From positions 1-32,509 of the forward strand of contig JAFDZY010000089.1 of the NCBI GenBank assembly GCA_018266685.1: 32,509 bases of DNA, in the 5' to 3' direction. Positions within the stretch are counted from its first letter, which is position 1. Each line of letters starts with the position of its first letter. The stretch comes from Bacteroidota bacterium. GTDB lineage: Bacteria; Bacteroidota; Bacteroidia; Flavobacteriales_F; PHOS-HE28. Under the pieces are notes generated by a model. The model was given only the letters and a program-made list of their open reading frames with translations. It ran no database searches and had not been told where the DNA came from. A program made the translations under genes and the position numbers. This document shows positions 15,013 through 23,727 of the stretch, piece after piece.

Positions 15013-15969
15013 TTAGAACACGATCTTCTGGCGGCGGATCCGCGTGCGGAACTTCTTGTTGCTGGACCGGTACTTGAACAGCTTGAAATGCACCTGCGCC
15101 TTCAGGAACAAGTAGCCGTCGTTGTGGTCGGAATAGCCGCGCTGCTGCCCGGTGTTCGTTTGCCCGGGGATCTTGCCGAAACTGGGGTCTGAAAGGAAAG
15201 CGGAAAGCGGGCCGTAGGTCTCCTTCAGCACGGTTTTGTCGTAGTACACCCCGCTCACGTCATCAATGTAGTCCGTGAAGGTTTTCGTGTACTGGAGCTC
15301 CAGTCCGATGGTCATGGACTTGTTCAATGCCCGCCGCACGCCCAAGCCCATGGGAATGCAAAGCTGGGTGAGCTGGTACTCCTCCGGCCCGTCCTTCAAC
15401 CCTTGTCCTTCGGTGTGCAGGGGCTGGAGGTCCACCCAGGCGCCGTCAAAGAGCGTTTGCGGGTTGAAGTGGAACATGCCGATCCCGCCGAAGAAATACA
15501 GGCCCGTGCGGCTGGGGGCCATGCCCTTTACCCCGCGCAGGTCGTAAACGTGGCCGGGTTGTTCCTGGAACGGTTGGAACTCGAAGCACAACTGGCCTTC
15601 GAAGATGTTCGTCTTGAAGCTCAGGTTCCGGTTGTTCCTAAAGGCCTCCGTGGTCAGGTTGTCGTTGCCCGCTAGCACGCCGTAGGTGCCAGCCGCGCGA
15701 ACAGCGAAGTTCTTGGCCAAATAATAGCGGTAGCCCAAGCTCAATGCCGGTTTGGTCATACTGAACTCCAGGTCCCAAATGAAAGGGGATCCGATCTGGT
15801 TCCGGCCGCCCAGTTCCCCCAAAAAATTGCTGATGCCCAACCCTACCGAGATTTCCTTCCGGTGGGTCTTCCAATAGTTCGAATCGCGGAAATACTGCGC
15901 GTTCAGCACGGAAGGCAGTGCCAGTGCGGCCAACAGCACCGGAATGGACAGGGAATGAGTGGAGCGCAC
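15013..15969 (-). CDS. DUF6089-like outer membrane beta-barrel protein
   Basis: A 318-residue exported protein. The start is set at a GTG (15967-15969) because it gives a proper signal peptide, RSTHSLSIPVLLAALALPSVLNA, cut before Q; no ATG fits and upstream codons are not signal-like. The mature part opens with YWKTHRKEISVGLGISNFLGELGG, the characteristic entry of DUF6089 proteins of Bacteroidota. It continues as alternating beta-strands with Tyr/Phe (ALSLGYRYYLAKNFAVRAAGTYG, GLYFFGGIGMFHFNP, GLELQYTKTFTDYIDDVSGVYYD). A basic C-terminal tail (KYRSSNKKFRTRIRR) is common in this family. Function is unknown; a role as a structural or assembly barrel is possible. A promoter box lies 18 bases upstream. 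Confidence 0.85.
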   Translation of the reverse strand: MRSTHSLSIPVLLAALALPSVLNAQYFRDSNYWKTHRKEISVGLGISNFLGELGGRNQIGSPFIWDLEFSMTKPALSLGYRYYLAKNFAVRAAGTYGVLAGNDNLTTEAFRNNRNLSFKTNIFEGQLCFEFQPFQEQPGHVYDLRGVKGMAPSRTGLYFFGGIGMFHFNPQTLFDGAWVDLQPLHTEGQGLKDGPEEYQLTQLCIPMGLGVRRALNKSMTIGLELQYTKTFTDYIDDVSGVYYDKTVLKETYGPLSAFLSDPSFGKIPGQTNTGQQRGYSDHNDGYLFLKAQVHFKLFKYRSSNKKFRTRIRRQKIVF

Positions 15970-15987
15970 CTTCGTTAGGTTGTGTGC

Positions 15988-15995
15988 CAAATATA
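15988..15995 (-). promoter_or_regulatory. -7 box upstream of the DUF6089-like gene
   Basis: TATATTTG on the minus strand is a perfect TAnnTTTG element, 18 bases before the GTG start. This supports the GTG and predicts a leader of about ten bases. No TTG lies at the expected -33 distance. Confidence 0.5.
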
Positions 15996-16037
15996 GAAGA
16001 AGGAAGCAAGTTGCTTCATCGGGCCAAAACTTTCCCT

Positions 16038-16613
16038 TTAACGAAGCACCGGCCCCGGGGTTGCCTCCATAGCGTTTCCAGCAACGCCCAGAACGGCCCG
16101 CGCGGCCACTATGCCGGCGCAAACGGAAACATTGAGCGAATGCTTGGAGCCACCTTGCGGCACCACCAGCGCCCCGGTACAAGCGGCCACAACGGACTCA
16201 TCCACGCCATTCAGCTCATTGCCCAGCACCAGGGCGGTACCCCGCACCAGGTCCGGCCGCCAGGCCGTGATCGGCACGGCCTGCACCGTCTGTTCCACCG
16301 CCCACACTTCCCAGCCTGCGGCCTTTAACCGTTCCACGGCCTCCAGCGTGGTTGCAGAATGCAGCCACGGCACGGAAAGCGTGGCCCCCAGCGCGGTTTT
16401 TTCAATTTCCCGGTGCGGCGGAAGAGGGGTGAACCCGCACAGGTCGATCCCCTCCAGGGCAAACGCATCCGCCGTGCGGAAAATGGAGCCCACATTGTGC
16501 CGGCTGCGCACATCATCCAGCACGAAGCGCAGCCGGTGCTTGGCCATGGCCTTGTACCCCGCCGCATCCACGCGGCCCAGTTCGTCCATGGTCAGTTTGC
16601 GGTCGGTGGCCAT
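16038..16613 (-). CDS. TrmH/SpoU family RNA 2'-O-methyltransferase
   Basis: A 191-residue SPOUT (alpha/beta-knot) methyltransferase that should methylate a ribose 2'-OH in tRNA or rRNA with SAM. The three family motifs are clear: motif 1 NVGSIFRTADAF (40-51, with catalytic-type R46), motif 2 LVLGNELNGVD (128-138) and motif 3 SLNVSVCAGIVAAR (159-172). An ATG at 16611-16613 (MATDRKLTMDEL) is preferred to one 13 codons upstream, since a TCAATTTG box lies between the upstream gene and the longer start. The gene is divergent from mutS, with 92 bp between them. The C-terminus is short and the substrate unknown. Confidence 0.92.
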   Translation of the reverse strand: MATDRKLTMDELGRVDAAGYKAMAKHRLRFVLDDVRSRHNVGSIFRTADAFALEGIDLCGFTPLPPHREIEKTALGATLSVPWLHSATTLEAVERLKAAGWEVWAVEQTVQAVPITAWRPDLVRGTALVLGNELNGVDESVVAACTGALVVPQGGSKHSLNVSVCAGIVAARAVLGVAGNAMEATPGPVLR

Positions 16614-16705
16614 TGTTGAAAAGGAAGGTTGTTCGGGCTGCAAAGGACGCAAATTGAAAAGTACCTTTCGGGCTGCCCGGAACCGATCGCGATCTTCGCG
16701 CCCCC

Positions 16706-19357
16706 ATGACCAAGGCCTCTCCCGCCGAAACCCCCTTGATGAAGCAGTACATGCGCATTAAGGCGCAGTACCCCGACGCACTGCTGCTGTTCCGCGTGGG
16801 CGATTTCTACGAGACTTTCCTCCAGGATGCCGTCACCACGGCGGCCGTGCTGGGCATCACCCTCACCAAGCGCAACAACGGAGCAGGCGAGATCGAGCTG
16901 GCGGGGTTCCCCTTCCATGCCTTGGACAACTACCTGCCCAAGCTGGTGCGCGCCGGGCACCGTGTGGCCGTTTGCGACCAATTGGAAGATCCCAAACTTG
17001 CCAAGACCATTGTGAAGCGCGGCGTCACCGAGGTGGCCACCCCGGGCGTCTCCTTTTCCGAAGGCGTGGTGGAGGGCCGCAGCAACAATTGGCTGGCGGC
17101 GGTCTGCGGCGATGGCGACCGCTTCGGCACGGCCTTCCTGGACATCACCACCGGGGAGTTCCTGGCCGGTGAAGGCGATCGCAGTGCCGTTGGCAAGGTG
17201 CTGGAAAGCTACGGGCCCAGCGAGCTGCTGTACCCGCTCGGTGCCAAGCAGCAGCTCATCACGGAGGCCACTGCGCGCTGGAATGGCTTCGCCTTGGAGC
17301 CTTGGGCCTTCACCGATGATTTTGCGCGCGAACGGCTTCTGCGGCAGTTCAACACCGCAGGGCTCAAGGGCTTCGGCATTGAGGAGCTGCCCTTGGCACA
17401 ACGGGCCGCAGGGGCGGTGCTCCACTACCTCGGCGAAACCCGCCACGACCGCCTGGGGCACATCCGCCAGATCGCCAAGCTGGCCACTGCCGGGCAAGTT
17501 TGGTTGGACCGCTTCACCGTGCGCAACCTGGAGCTGGTGGCCCCCGTGAACGAAGGCGGCCGCACGCTGCTGGGCGCCATGGACCGCTGCGCAACGCCCA
17601 TGGGCGCGCGCCTGCTGAAGCGCTGGCTGCTGTCCCCGCTGGTGGACCGCACCGCCATCGATGCCCGCCTGGACCGGGTGAAGGCTTTGGTGGAGAATGC
17701 ACCGCTGCGCGGTGTACTGGGCGATCCCCTGGCCGCCGTGGGCGATCTGGAGCGATTGGCGGCAAAGGCTGCCGTGGGCCGCATCAACCCGCGCGAACTG
17801 CTGCAGCTGGCCCGGGCGGTGCGCTCCGCGGAACAAGTACGCACCTCGTTGGCCGCTGCCGGCAAGGTGCTGGGGGAAGCCGCTGCGGAATGGCAGGTTC
17901 CATTGGAGCTTGCCGCGCACATCGAGGCCGGCATAGAGCCGGAAGCCCCGGTGAACATTCAGAAAGGCGGCGTGCTGCGCCCCGGGGTGGATGCCGACCT
18001 GGACGAGCTGCGCCACATCACCACCCACGCCAAGGAACTGCTGATGGGCGTGCAACAGCGCGAGGCGGCGAACACCGGCATCTCCTCGTTGAAGGTGGGC
18101 TACAACAACGTCTTCGGCTATTACTTGGAAGTGCGCCACACCCACCGCGACAAGGTGCCCGCCGAATGGGTGCGGAAGCAGACCCTCACCGGTGCTGAAC
18201 GCTACATCACCGATGAGCTGAAGGCGTTGGAGGAACGGATCCTCAGCGCGGAGGAACGCATCCTTTCATTGGAAGCACAGTTATACGCCCAAGTGGTGGA
18301 GCGCGTATGCGCCGAGATCGCCGCGTTGCAGAGCTTGGCCGCTGCGGTGGCGCGCATGGACGTGCTCCGCGGATTTGCCCTCAATGCCGCCCAATGGAGC
18401 TACTCCCGGCCCGTCATTAACGAGGGCAAGGTGCTGCGCATCCGTGATGGCCGCCACCCCGTGATCGAACAGCAGCTGCCTCCCGGCGAACCGTACGTGG
18501 CCAACGACCTCACCCTCGATCCGGAGCAGGCCCAACTGTTGGTGATCACCGGGCCCAACATGAGCGGCAAGTCGGCCCTGCTGCGCCAAACCGCGCTCAT
18601 CGTGCTCATGGCCCAGTGCGGGAGTTTCGTGCCTGCCCGCGAAGCGGACATTGGCCTGGTGGACCGCGTGTTCACCCGCGTGGGCGCCAGCGACAACCTC
18701 TCAACCGGTGAGAGCACCTTCATGGTGGAGATGAACGAAACCGCCAGCATCCTCAACAACCTCAGCGCGCGCAGCCTGCTGCTCATGGATGAGATCGGCC
18801 GCGGCACCAGCACCTACGACGGCATCTCCATCGCGTGGTCCATCGCGGAGTACCTGCATGAACATCCGCTGCGGCCCAAGACGCTCTTCGCCACGCACTA
18901 CCATGAGCTGAACGACATGGCGGAAACCTTCCCGCGCATCCGCAACGCGAACGTGGCTGTGCGCGAGGCGGACGGCAAAGTGCTCTTCCTGCGCAAGCTG
19001 GTGCCCGGCGGCAGCGACCGCAGCTTCGGCATCCACGTGGCCCGCATGGCCGGCATGCCGCGCCTCGTGGTGGAGCGCGCCGAACGCGTGTTGAAGCACT
19101 TGGAACAGGCCCATGCGGGAAACTTGGGCGGGGAAGCCGGGCTCAACGGCCCCGCTGCGGCCCCCGCACCCCTGGCGGGCCTGGGCCGCGAGCCGCAGCT
19201 CAGCTTCTTCCAGCTCGATGATCCCGCACTGGAGGCCATCCGCGATGAGCTGCAGGAAGTGGACATCAACAACCTCACCCCCGTGGAGGCCCTGATGAAG
19301 CTCAGCGAGATCAAGCGCATGGCCGGGGCGGGGAAGGCGAAGCTGAAGAAGGCTTGA
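16706..19357 (+). CDS. mutS: DNA mismatch repair protein MutS
   Basis: An 883-residue MutS1, the ATPase that recognises mismatches and starts repair with MutL. The mismatch-reading motif GDFYETF gives F34-x-E36 (E. coli F36/E38). The ATPase domain carries Walker A GPNMSGKS (616-623), the STFMVEM signature loop, Walker B LLLMDEIGRG (D695, E696) and the ATHYHEL His switch. The C-terminus has the familiar LSFFQLDDP and DINNLTPVEALMKLSEIK blocks. Length is normal. The ATG follows CGATCTTCGCGCCCCC, whose TCTTCG may be a degenerate -7 box, so the leader would be very short. The YfhO-like gene starts two bases after the stop, so both are probably one transcript. Confidence 0.98.
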   Translation: MTKASPAETPLMKQYMRIKAQYPDALLLFRVGDFYETFLQDAVTTAAVLGITLTKRNNGAGEIELAGFPFHALDNYLPKLVRAGHRVAVCDQLEDPKLAKTIVKRGVTEVATPGVSFSEGVVEGRSNNWLAAVCGDGDRFGTAFLDITTGEFLAGEGDRSAVGKVLESYGPSELLYPLGAKQQLITEATARWNGFALEPWAFTDDFARERLLRQFNTAGLKGFGIEELPLAQRAAGAVLHYLGETRHDRLGHIRQIAKLATAGQVWLDRFTVRNLELVAPVNEGGRTLLGAMDRCATPMGARLLKRWLLSPLVDRTAIDARLDRVKALVENAPLRGVLGDPLAAVGDLERLAAKAAVGRINPRELLQLARAVRSAEQVRTSLAAAGKVLGEAAAEWQVPLELAAHIEAGIEPEAPVNIQKGGVLRPGVDADLDELRHITTHAKELLMGVQQREAANTGISSLKVGYNNVFGYYLEVRHTHRDKVPAEWVRKQTLTGAERYITDELKALEERILSAEERILSLEAQLYAQVVERVCAEIAALQSLAAAVARMDVLRGFALNAAQWSYSRPVINEGKVLRIRDGRHPVIEQQLPPGEPYVANDLTLDPEQAQLLVITGPNMSGKSALLRQTALIVLMAQCGSFVPAREADIGLVDRVFTRVGASDNLSTGESTFMVEMNETASILNNLSARSLLLMDEIGRGTSTYDGISIAWSIAEYLHEHPLRPKTLFATHYHELNDMAETFPRIRNANVAVREADGKVLFLRKLVPGGSDRSFGIHVARMAGMPRLVVERAERVLKHLEQAHAGNLGGEAGLNGPAAAPAPLAGLGREPQLSFFQLDDPALEAIRDELQEVDINNLTPVEALMKLSEIKRMAGAGKAKLKKA

Positions 19358-19359
19358 GC

Positions 19360-22329
19360 ATGGAAAGGCCCGCGATTCCTGCTGGGGCCGATGCTTGGGC
19401 ACGGCGCTGGGGCTGGGCCGTGATCGCCTTGGCCGTGCTGCTGGTGTATGGGCCGCTGTCCACTTTTACCTACGGCCTTGTGCAAGGCGATACGCTGGAC
19501 TGTTGGATGCCTTGGCGCTGGTTCATCGCGCAGGCCTTTCAGGACGGCCATTTCCCGCTTTGGGATCCCTATGCGCAATCGGGCTATCCCATTTACGCCG
19601 ACCTCCAAGGGCCTGCCTGGTACCTGCCTTCCATCGCGTTGGCGGGCACGGTGGGCCACTCGCTCTACACCTTGCAGGTGCTCTTTTTGGCCTACCTGGT
19701 GGTGGCAGGCATGGGCTTGATGCGGCTGGTGCAAGGCCTCCACAAGGATGCCCGGATTGCCCTGGTGGCGGGGATGGCCTACGCGCTCAGCGGCTTTTTC
19801 ACCGCGCACCAAATGCACTTCTATGCGGTGATCAGCGGGGCTTGGCTCCCTTGGCTGATCGCTGCCCAACTGAAATTGCTGGAACGGCCTTCCTGGCGCC
19901 CTGCGGTGGAAGCGGCCATCTTTCAGGCCCTGCTCCTCACCGGCGGCAACCACACGTTCACCCTCGTCGGCACCTGGCTGTTGCTGGCGCTCATCGGCGT
20001 GCATGCGGTTCGCGCATGGCGGCACGGCAACCGCCCATATATCGTGCGCATGTTCGGGTGGCAGGCGGTGTTTGCCGCCGCTGCCGTGCTCATGGCCTGC
20101 GGCACCTTCTTTTCTTGGAGGGAGGTGGCCCCGTTCCTTTCCCGCGCCAGTGGAATGAGCTATGTGGATGCCGCTAAAAACCCGTTCACCCTGCACGCGG
20201 CCTGGTCCTGGTTTTTTCCGTTTGCGGCGGGCACCGATGCCCGCTGGTTGGGCACGGATCCCACCATGGCCAATGGTTTTTTGGGCGTGATCGTGCTGGT
20301 GCTGGCAGGGCTGGCTTTGTTCCGCCAACGGAGCATGGTGGAGAACACCGTCGCCGGTTTCGGGCTGGTCTGCTTCCTGGCCTCGTTCGGTGATGCACTT
20401 CCCGTGCACCGCGCGTTGTGGGCCGTCATTCCCGGCATGGACCTGTTCCGCTTCCCCAGCTATTTCCAGTGGTTCGTGGCCTTGGCCGCGCTGGTGCTGG
20501 CTGCCGGTACACTGGCGCAATGGCCGGAGTTGATGGCGCGGCGTTCCCGCTGGGTGAAGGCGGTGATCGGAGGCGCGGCCTTGCTGGTGTGTGCTGCTTT
20601 GGCTTGGGCATGGGCAATGCACGCCAAAGAGCCGCCGTTCGGGCAGGGCACCACCTGGTATGAACGGATCACCGGTCTATGGCGCTGGCACCGCGTGCTG
20701 GTGGCGGCACCGGTAACCTTGTGCGCGCTGATCGGCCTGTGGTGGTGGGCGGTCTCGCCACGCCGCCGGTGGTGGGCCCTGCTGCTGCTGGTGGGGCTTG
20801 AAATGGGCTGGGCTACCACCTTGGCCCAGTGGAACACGGCACTTGGTGATTATTCCCCCGCCATGCTGCAGGGGCGCATCAATGAAATGCCACAAGGCCC
20901 GGTGTGGCCAGAACTGCGGCCCATGGGAGAGAACTCCGATGGCTCGGCCACACTGAAGTACATCTGGCGCAACGTGCAGAATTTCGAAGGTCGTCCCTCG
21001 CACGCTGGCTTTAATTCCTTTTGGCTGAAGGATGCCGCCCGGCTGGCGGATGACCACCCCGGATTGTTCGCCGCCATGAAACGGCAGCCCCTTTTCTACC
21101 TGTCCGACAGCGTAGTGTCCTTGGGCCAATACAACCCTGCCGCCGTTGATCCCGCACGGGACAGCGCCCTGGTGGTGCTGCCAGACGGGGTTCCGCTTCC
21201 TGTTGGGCTGCGGAACTCCGCATCGGTCAGCGTGGCTGTTGCCGGGTTCGATCATGACGGCATCACGCTCCATGTGCGCAACGCGCATTCCACCTTTGCG
21301 GTGCTGCAACAAGCGTGGTATCCGGGTTGGACGGCCACGCTGGATGGTCAACCGGCTGAGGTCATCCGTGCCAATATCGCTTGTTTCGGCACCGTGCTGC
21401 CTGCTGGGGAGCACACGTTGGAGTTTCGTTTCCGCAAGCCGATCATCCCTTGGCTGCTGGGCTTTTCAATTGCTGCCTTGCTGGGTGGTTGTTTCCTGAT
21501 GGTGTTTGTCGGGTTCCCGGTGCTGGCACATCCGGGCCTGAAGTTGGGTTTGATCGCCTTTGCCGGCGCCGTTTGCTGGTCGCTGTTCGGCCATCGGCCC
21601 AAGGCGGAATCCTTGCCGGCCGAAGTTGGGGTGCTGGTGCAGCGCATGAAGGTTTTTACGCAATTGCCGATTTTGGTCAACACCGGCCGCTTCGCCGCTT
21701 TGGCGCACCAGTTCCCCGAAGGGATGGCCACACCCCTGCGGGCGGAAAGCCGTGAGCGGCTGGAGGATGTGCAAAGCAGGGTGGAGCGGCTGGGCAAGCA
21801 CCCTTTCTGGTGGATGGATGCCGGGCTTCCCACCGCACCTGCCGTACGCGCGTGGGTGCTGCAACACTTTCGGGTGGATACGGTCCTCACGGCGGGCCGG
21901 TCCGTTGCCGTGCGGTTGGTGCCCGGTTCCGGCTCAATGAAGGACAGCTTGCTACATTCGAATCTGGCCAAGGTGTGGCTCAACAAGGCAGTGCCTTGGA
22001 CAAAGGCATTCCGCATCCGCACCCAAGTGTTGCTCGCACAGGCCCCAGGCGAATGGGTGGTGCGCACTACCTACCGGCCAATGGGCAGGTCGGTGCCCAT
22101 GGTGGTTGTGGAGCGGCGGCGCAACGGAACGATCACGGATTATGAAAGTTTCCCCTTGCCTGCATGGCCTGCCGACAGCCTGCACACCGCCTGCGTGGTG
22201 CGCAACCTGCGGGAGCTTCGCCTTGCGGATGAGGAAGTGGGAATTTATGTGTGGAACGAGGGTCCGGACAGCGTTGAGGTGGAAACCTTCACGGTGGAGC
22301 TGGCCCACAGGCCCCTGTCTGCTTGGTAA
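19360..22329 (+). CDS. YfhO-like multi-pass membrane protein
   Basis: A 989-residue polytopic membrane protein of the YfhO type, GT-C-like. B. subtilis YfhO is tied to glycosylation of lipoteichoic acid; in Bacteroidota the role is not established. The first membrane helix (about 15-37) is followed by the family block GDTLDCWMPWRWF...HFPLWDPY..SGYP, with the acidic residue expected near a GT-C active site. At least ten hydrophobic segments follow up to about residue 490. After them comes a periplasmic beta-rich domain that ends with YPGWTATLDGQPAEV, typical for YfhO. Two more helices (about 690-750) and a soluble C-terminal part follow. The ATG at 19360 lies two bases after the mutS stop; a TTG two codons upstream is less likely. 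Confidence 0.85.
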   Translation: MERPAIPAGADAWARRWGWAVIALAVLLVYGPLSTFTYGLVQGDTLDCWMPWRWFIAQAFQDGHFPLWDPYAQSGYPIYADLQGPAWYLPSIALAGTVGHSLYTLQVLFLAYLVVAGMGLMRLVQGLHKDARIALVAGMAYALSGFFTAHQMHFYAVISGAWLPWLIAAQLKLLERPSWRPAVEAAIFQALLLTGGNHTFTLVGTWLLLALIGVHAVRAWRHGNRPYIVRMFGWQAVFAAAAVLMACGTFFSWREVAPFLSRASGMSYVDAAKNPFTLHAAWSWFFPFAAGTDARWLGTDPTMANGFLGVIVLVLAGLALFRQRSMVENTVAGFGLVCFLASFGDALPVHRALWAVIPGMDLFRFPSYFQWFVALAALVLAAGTLAQWPELMARRSRWVKAVIGGAALLVCAALAWAWAMHAKEPPFGQGTTWYERITGLWRWHRVLVAAPVTLCALIGLWWWAVSPRRRWWALLLLVGLEMGWATTLAQWNTALGDYSPAMLQGRINEMPQGPVWPELRPMGENSDGSATLKYIWRNVQNFEGRPSHAGFNSFWLKDAARLADDHPGLFAAMKRQPLFYLSDSVVSLGQYNPAAVDPARDSALVVLPDGVPLPVGLRNSASVSVAVAGFDHDGITLHVRNAHSTFAVLQQAWYPGWTATLDGQPAEVIRANIACFGTVLPAGEHTLEFRFRKPIIPWLLGFSIAALLGGCFLMVFVGFPVLAHPGLKLGLIAFAGAVCWSLFGHRPKAESLPAEVGVLVQRMKVFTQLPILVNTGRFAALAHQFPEGMATPLRAESRERLEDVQSRVERLGKHPFWWMDAGLPTAPAVRAWVLQHFRVDTVLTAGRSVAVRLVPGSGSMKDSLLHSNLAKVWLNKAVPWTKAFRIRTQVLLAQAPGEWVVRTTYRPMGRSVPMVVVERRRNGTITDYESFPLPAWPADSLHTACVVRNLRELRLADEEVGIYVWNEGPDSVEVETFTVELAHRPLSAW

Positions 22330-22347
22330 CGCTGGAAGGATCGGCAT

Positions 22348-22380
22348 TTGTTGCGGCGATCAAAACCACCGTTATATTTG
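22348..22380 (+). promoter_or_regulatory. Promoter of the tRNA-Gly gene
   Basis: A TTG (22351-22353, preceded by another at 22348-22350) stands 19 bases before TATATTTG (22373-22380). This fits the Bacteroidota TTTG-N19-TAnnTTTG promoter. The tRNA begins ten bases after the box. It is the best promoter in the window. Confidence 0.8.
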
Positions 22381-22390
22381 CGCCCCCCAA

Positions 22391-22463
<73 letters not shown>

Positions 22464-22466
22464 CAG

Positions 22467-22494
22467 AATGCCTCCCCCCGGGAGGCATTTTTTG
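22467..22494 (+). terminator. Rho-independent terminator after tRNA-Gly
   Basis: The stem AATGCCTCCC/GGGAGGCATT encloses a three-C loop and is followed by a T-run with one G. It begins three bases after the tRNA. Confidence 0.85.
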
Positions 22495-22507
22495 TTTAGG
22501 GCATTTG

Positions 22508-22710
22508 TCCCATCAAGGTCTCGCGCAGCGGACCTTGACGCAGGGAAGTTCCTCCTCCAAGGTCCCCTTCGGGAGACCTTGAGGGAGCAGTCCCATCAAG
22601 GTCTCGCGCAGCGGACCTTGACGCAGGGGGTACCTCCTCCGGTCCCCTTCGGGAAACCTTGAGGGAGCAGTCCCATCAAGGTCTCGCGCAGCGGACCTTG
22701 ACGCAGGGAA
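22508..22710. repeat. Array of REP-like palindromic repeats (2.5 units of 80-83 bp)
   Basis: Units start at 22508, 22591 and 22671. Each opens with TCCCATCAAGGTCTCGCGCA and contains the inverted repeat CAAGGTC/GACCTTG around a ten-base loop. The second half holds another palindrome, AAGGT...CCCTTCGGG...ACCTT. The third unit is cut after about 40 bases. A further copy of the core lies at 10632-10661. The array sits between two tRNA genes. The spacing is too regular and the intervening sequence too alike for a CRISPR. Confidence 0.9.
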
Positions 22711-22746
22711 ATCCTGCTTATCCTGTCCGAGGAAAGCCATCTTGTC

Positions 22747-22754
22747 CATCTTTG
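22747..22754 (+). promoter_or_regulatory. Putative -7 box for tRNA-Leu
   Basis: CATCTTTG, nine bases before the tRNA-Leu, the same distance and downstream sequence (CGCC) as at tRNA-Gly. No good -33 TTG is seen. Confidence 0.4.
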
Positions 22755-22763
22755 CGCCTCCAT

Positions 22764-22848
22764 GCCCGGGTGGTGAAATGGTAGACACGAGGGACTTAAA
22801 ATCCCTTGGCCCGCAAGGGCTGTGCGGGTTCGAGTCCCGCCCCGGGCA
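22764..22848 (+). tRNA. tRNA-Leu (anticodon TAA)
   Basis: An 85-base class II tRNA. The acceptor stem GCCCGGG pairs with CCCGGGC, discriminator A. The anticodon loop CTTAAAA holds TAA at 22797-22799. A long variable arm (TGGCCCGCAAGGGCTG) and T-arm GGGTTCGAGTCCC follow. CCA is not encoded. It reads UUA and UUG codons. Confidence 0.97.
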
Positions 22849-22862
22849 CATCACTACACTCC

Positions 22863-22891
22863 CGCAGCGGTCTTCCGAAGGAGACCCTGCG
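22863..22891 (+). other. Hairpin in the leader of gluQ
   Basis: CGCAG/CTGCG and GGTCT/AGACC arms form a two-part stem around TCCGAAGG, ending eight bases before the gluQ ATG. It shares the GGTCT/AGACC palindrome with the REP-like units nearby, so it may be a worn copy. In the mRNA it could mask the start region. Confidence 0.45.
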
Positions 22892-22899
22892 CCACGGGC

Positions 22900-23727
22900 A
22901 TGATCACGCGCATCGCCCCCACGCCCAGCGGCTACCTCCATGCCGGCAACGGTGCCGCCTTTGTCCTGGCGTGGCAATTGGCGCGGGAAGCCGGTGGCAA
23001 GCTGCTGCTGCGAATCGATGATCTGGATATTGAGCGCGTCCGCCCGGAGTACGTGCAGGACATTTTCGATACGCTGGTCTGGTTGGGCATCGACTGGGAC
23101 CTGGGGCCGCGCGATCCGTGGCAACTGGCCCAAAGCTGGTCGCAGCACCTGCGCATGCCGGAGTACAACCGGTTATTGGCGGAATTGCGTGCCGCCGGCC
23201 AACTCTATGCCTGCGATTGCTCACGCAGCCAGATCGCCGCCCGTGCCTCCAAGGCGGAATACGATGGACATTGCCGCAGCCGGGACATCGACTTGGATGC
23301 GCCGGAGGTGGCGTGGAGGCTGCGCATCCCGCAAGGGAGCAGCTTGCACATGCCGGTTTGGCCTTCAAGGAGCGCACGGCAGTATGAACTGGACATGCCC
23401 GATCCCGTAGTGCGCCAGCGCAACGGGCGCCCGGCCTACCAGATTGCTTCCCTGTCCGATGATCTCCGCTTCCAGGTGGACTTGGTGGTGCGCGGCATGG
23501 ACCTACTCCCGTCCACATTGGTGCAATTGCACATTGCAGATGTACTGGGCAGGCCAGCGTTCAGCCAGGCGGTTTTCCTCCACCATGCACTGCTTACCGG
23601 TCCGGGCGGCGGGAAGCTTTCAAAAGCGGCTGGCGCGGAAAGCCTGAAGCACTGGCGAGAAACAGGCCGGGGGCCGGGGGAGGTGCTGGCCCTGGCCGAA
23701 CGGCTCAGGCATTCAGCCTGGTCTTGA
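22900..23727 (+). CDS. gluQ: Glutamyl-Q tRNA(Asp) synthetase
   Basis: A 275-residue GluQ-RS (YadB), a shortened glutamyl-tRNA synthetase without an anticodon-binding domain that attaches Glu to the queuosine at position 34 of tRNA-Asp. The class I signature PTPSGYLHAGN gives a HIGH variant (H14), and the second signature appears as KLSK (239-242). The diagnostic zinc site C-x-C...Y-x3-C is visible: C105, C107, Y121 and C125. Normal GluRS proteins are near 470-500 residues, so the length fits GluQ-RS. ATG 22900 is chosen because conservation (ITRIAPTPSG) begins there; an upstream ATG would overlap tRNA-Leu. The 3' end overlaps the convergent Fic gene by 23 bases. Confidence 0.9.
   Translation: MITRIAPTPSGYLHAGNGAAFVLAWQLAREAGGKLLLRIDDLDIERVRPEYVQDIFDTLVWLGIDWDLGPRDPWQLAQSWSQHLRMPEYNRLLAELRAAGQLYACDCSRSQIAARASKAEYDGHCRSRDIDLDAPEVAWRLRIPQGSSLHMPVWPSRSARQYELDMPDPVVRQRNGRPAYQIASLSDDLRFQVDLVVRGMDLLPSTLVQLHIADVLGRPAFSQAVFLHHALLTGPGGGKLSKAAGAESLKHWRETGRGPGEVLALAERLRHSAWS

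Noticed and set aside
16592..18145. A 517-codon minus-strand open frame
   Set aside because: Antisense shadow of mutS.
18898..20622. A 574-codon minus-strand open frame
   Set aside because: It spans the antisense of two unrelated genes (mutS and the YfhO-like gene) and has shadow-type composition.
22508..22710. CRISPR array
   Set aside because: The repeat unit is 80-83 bp, the parts between cores are themselves alike, and no cas gene is near.
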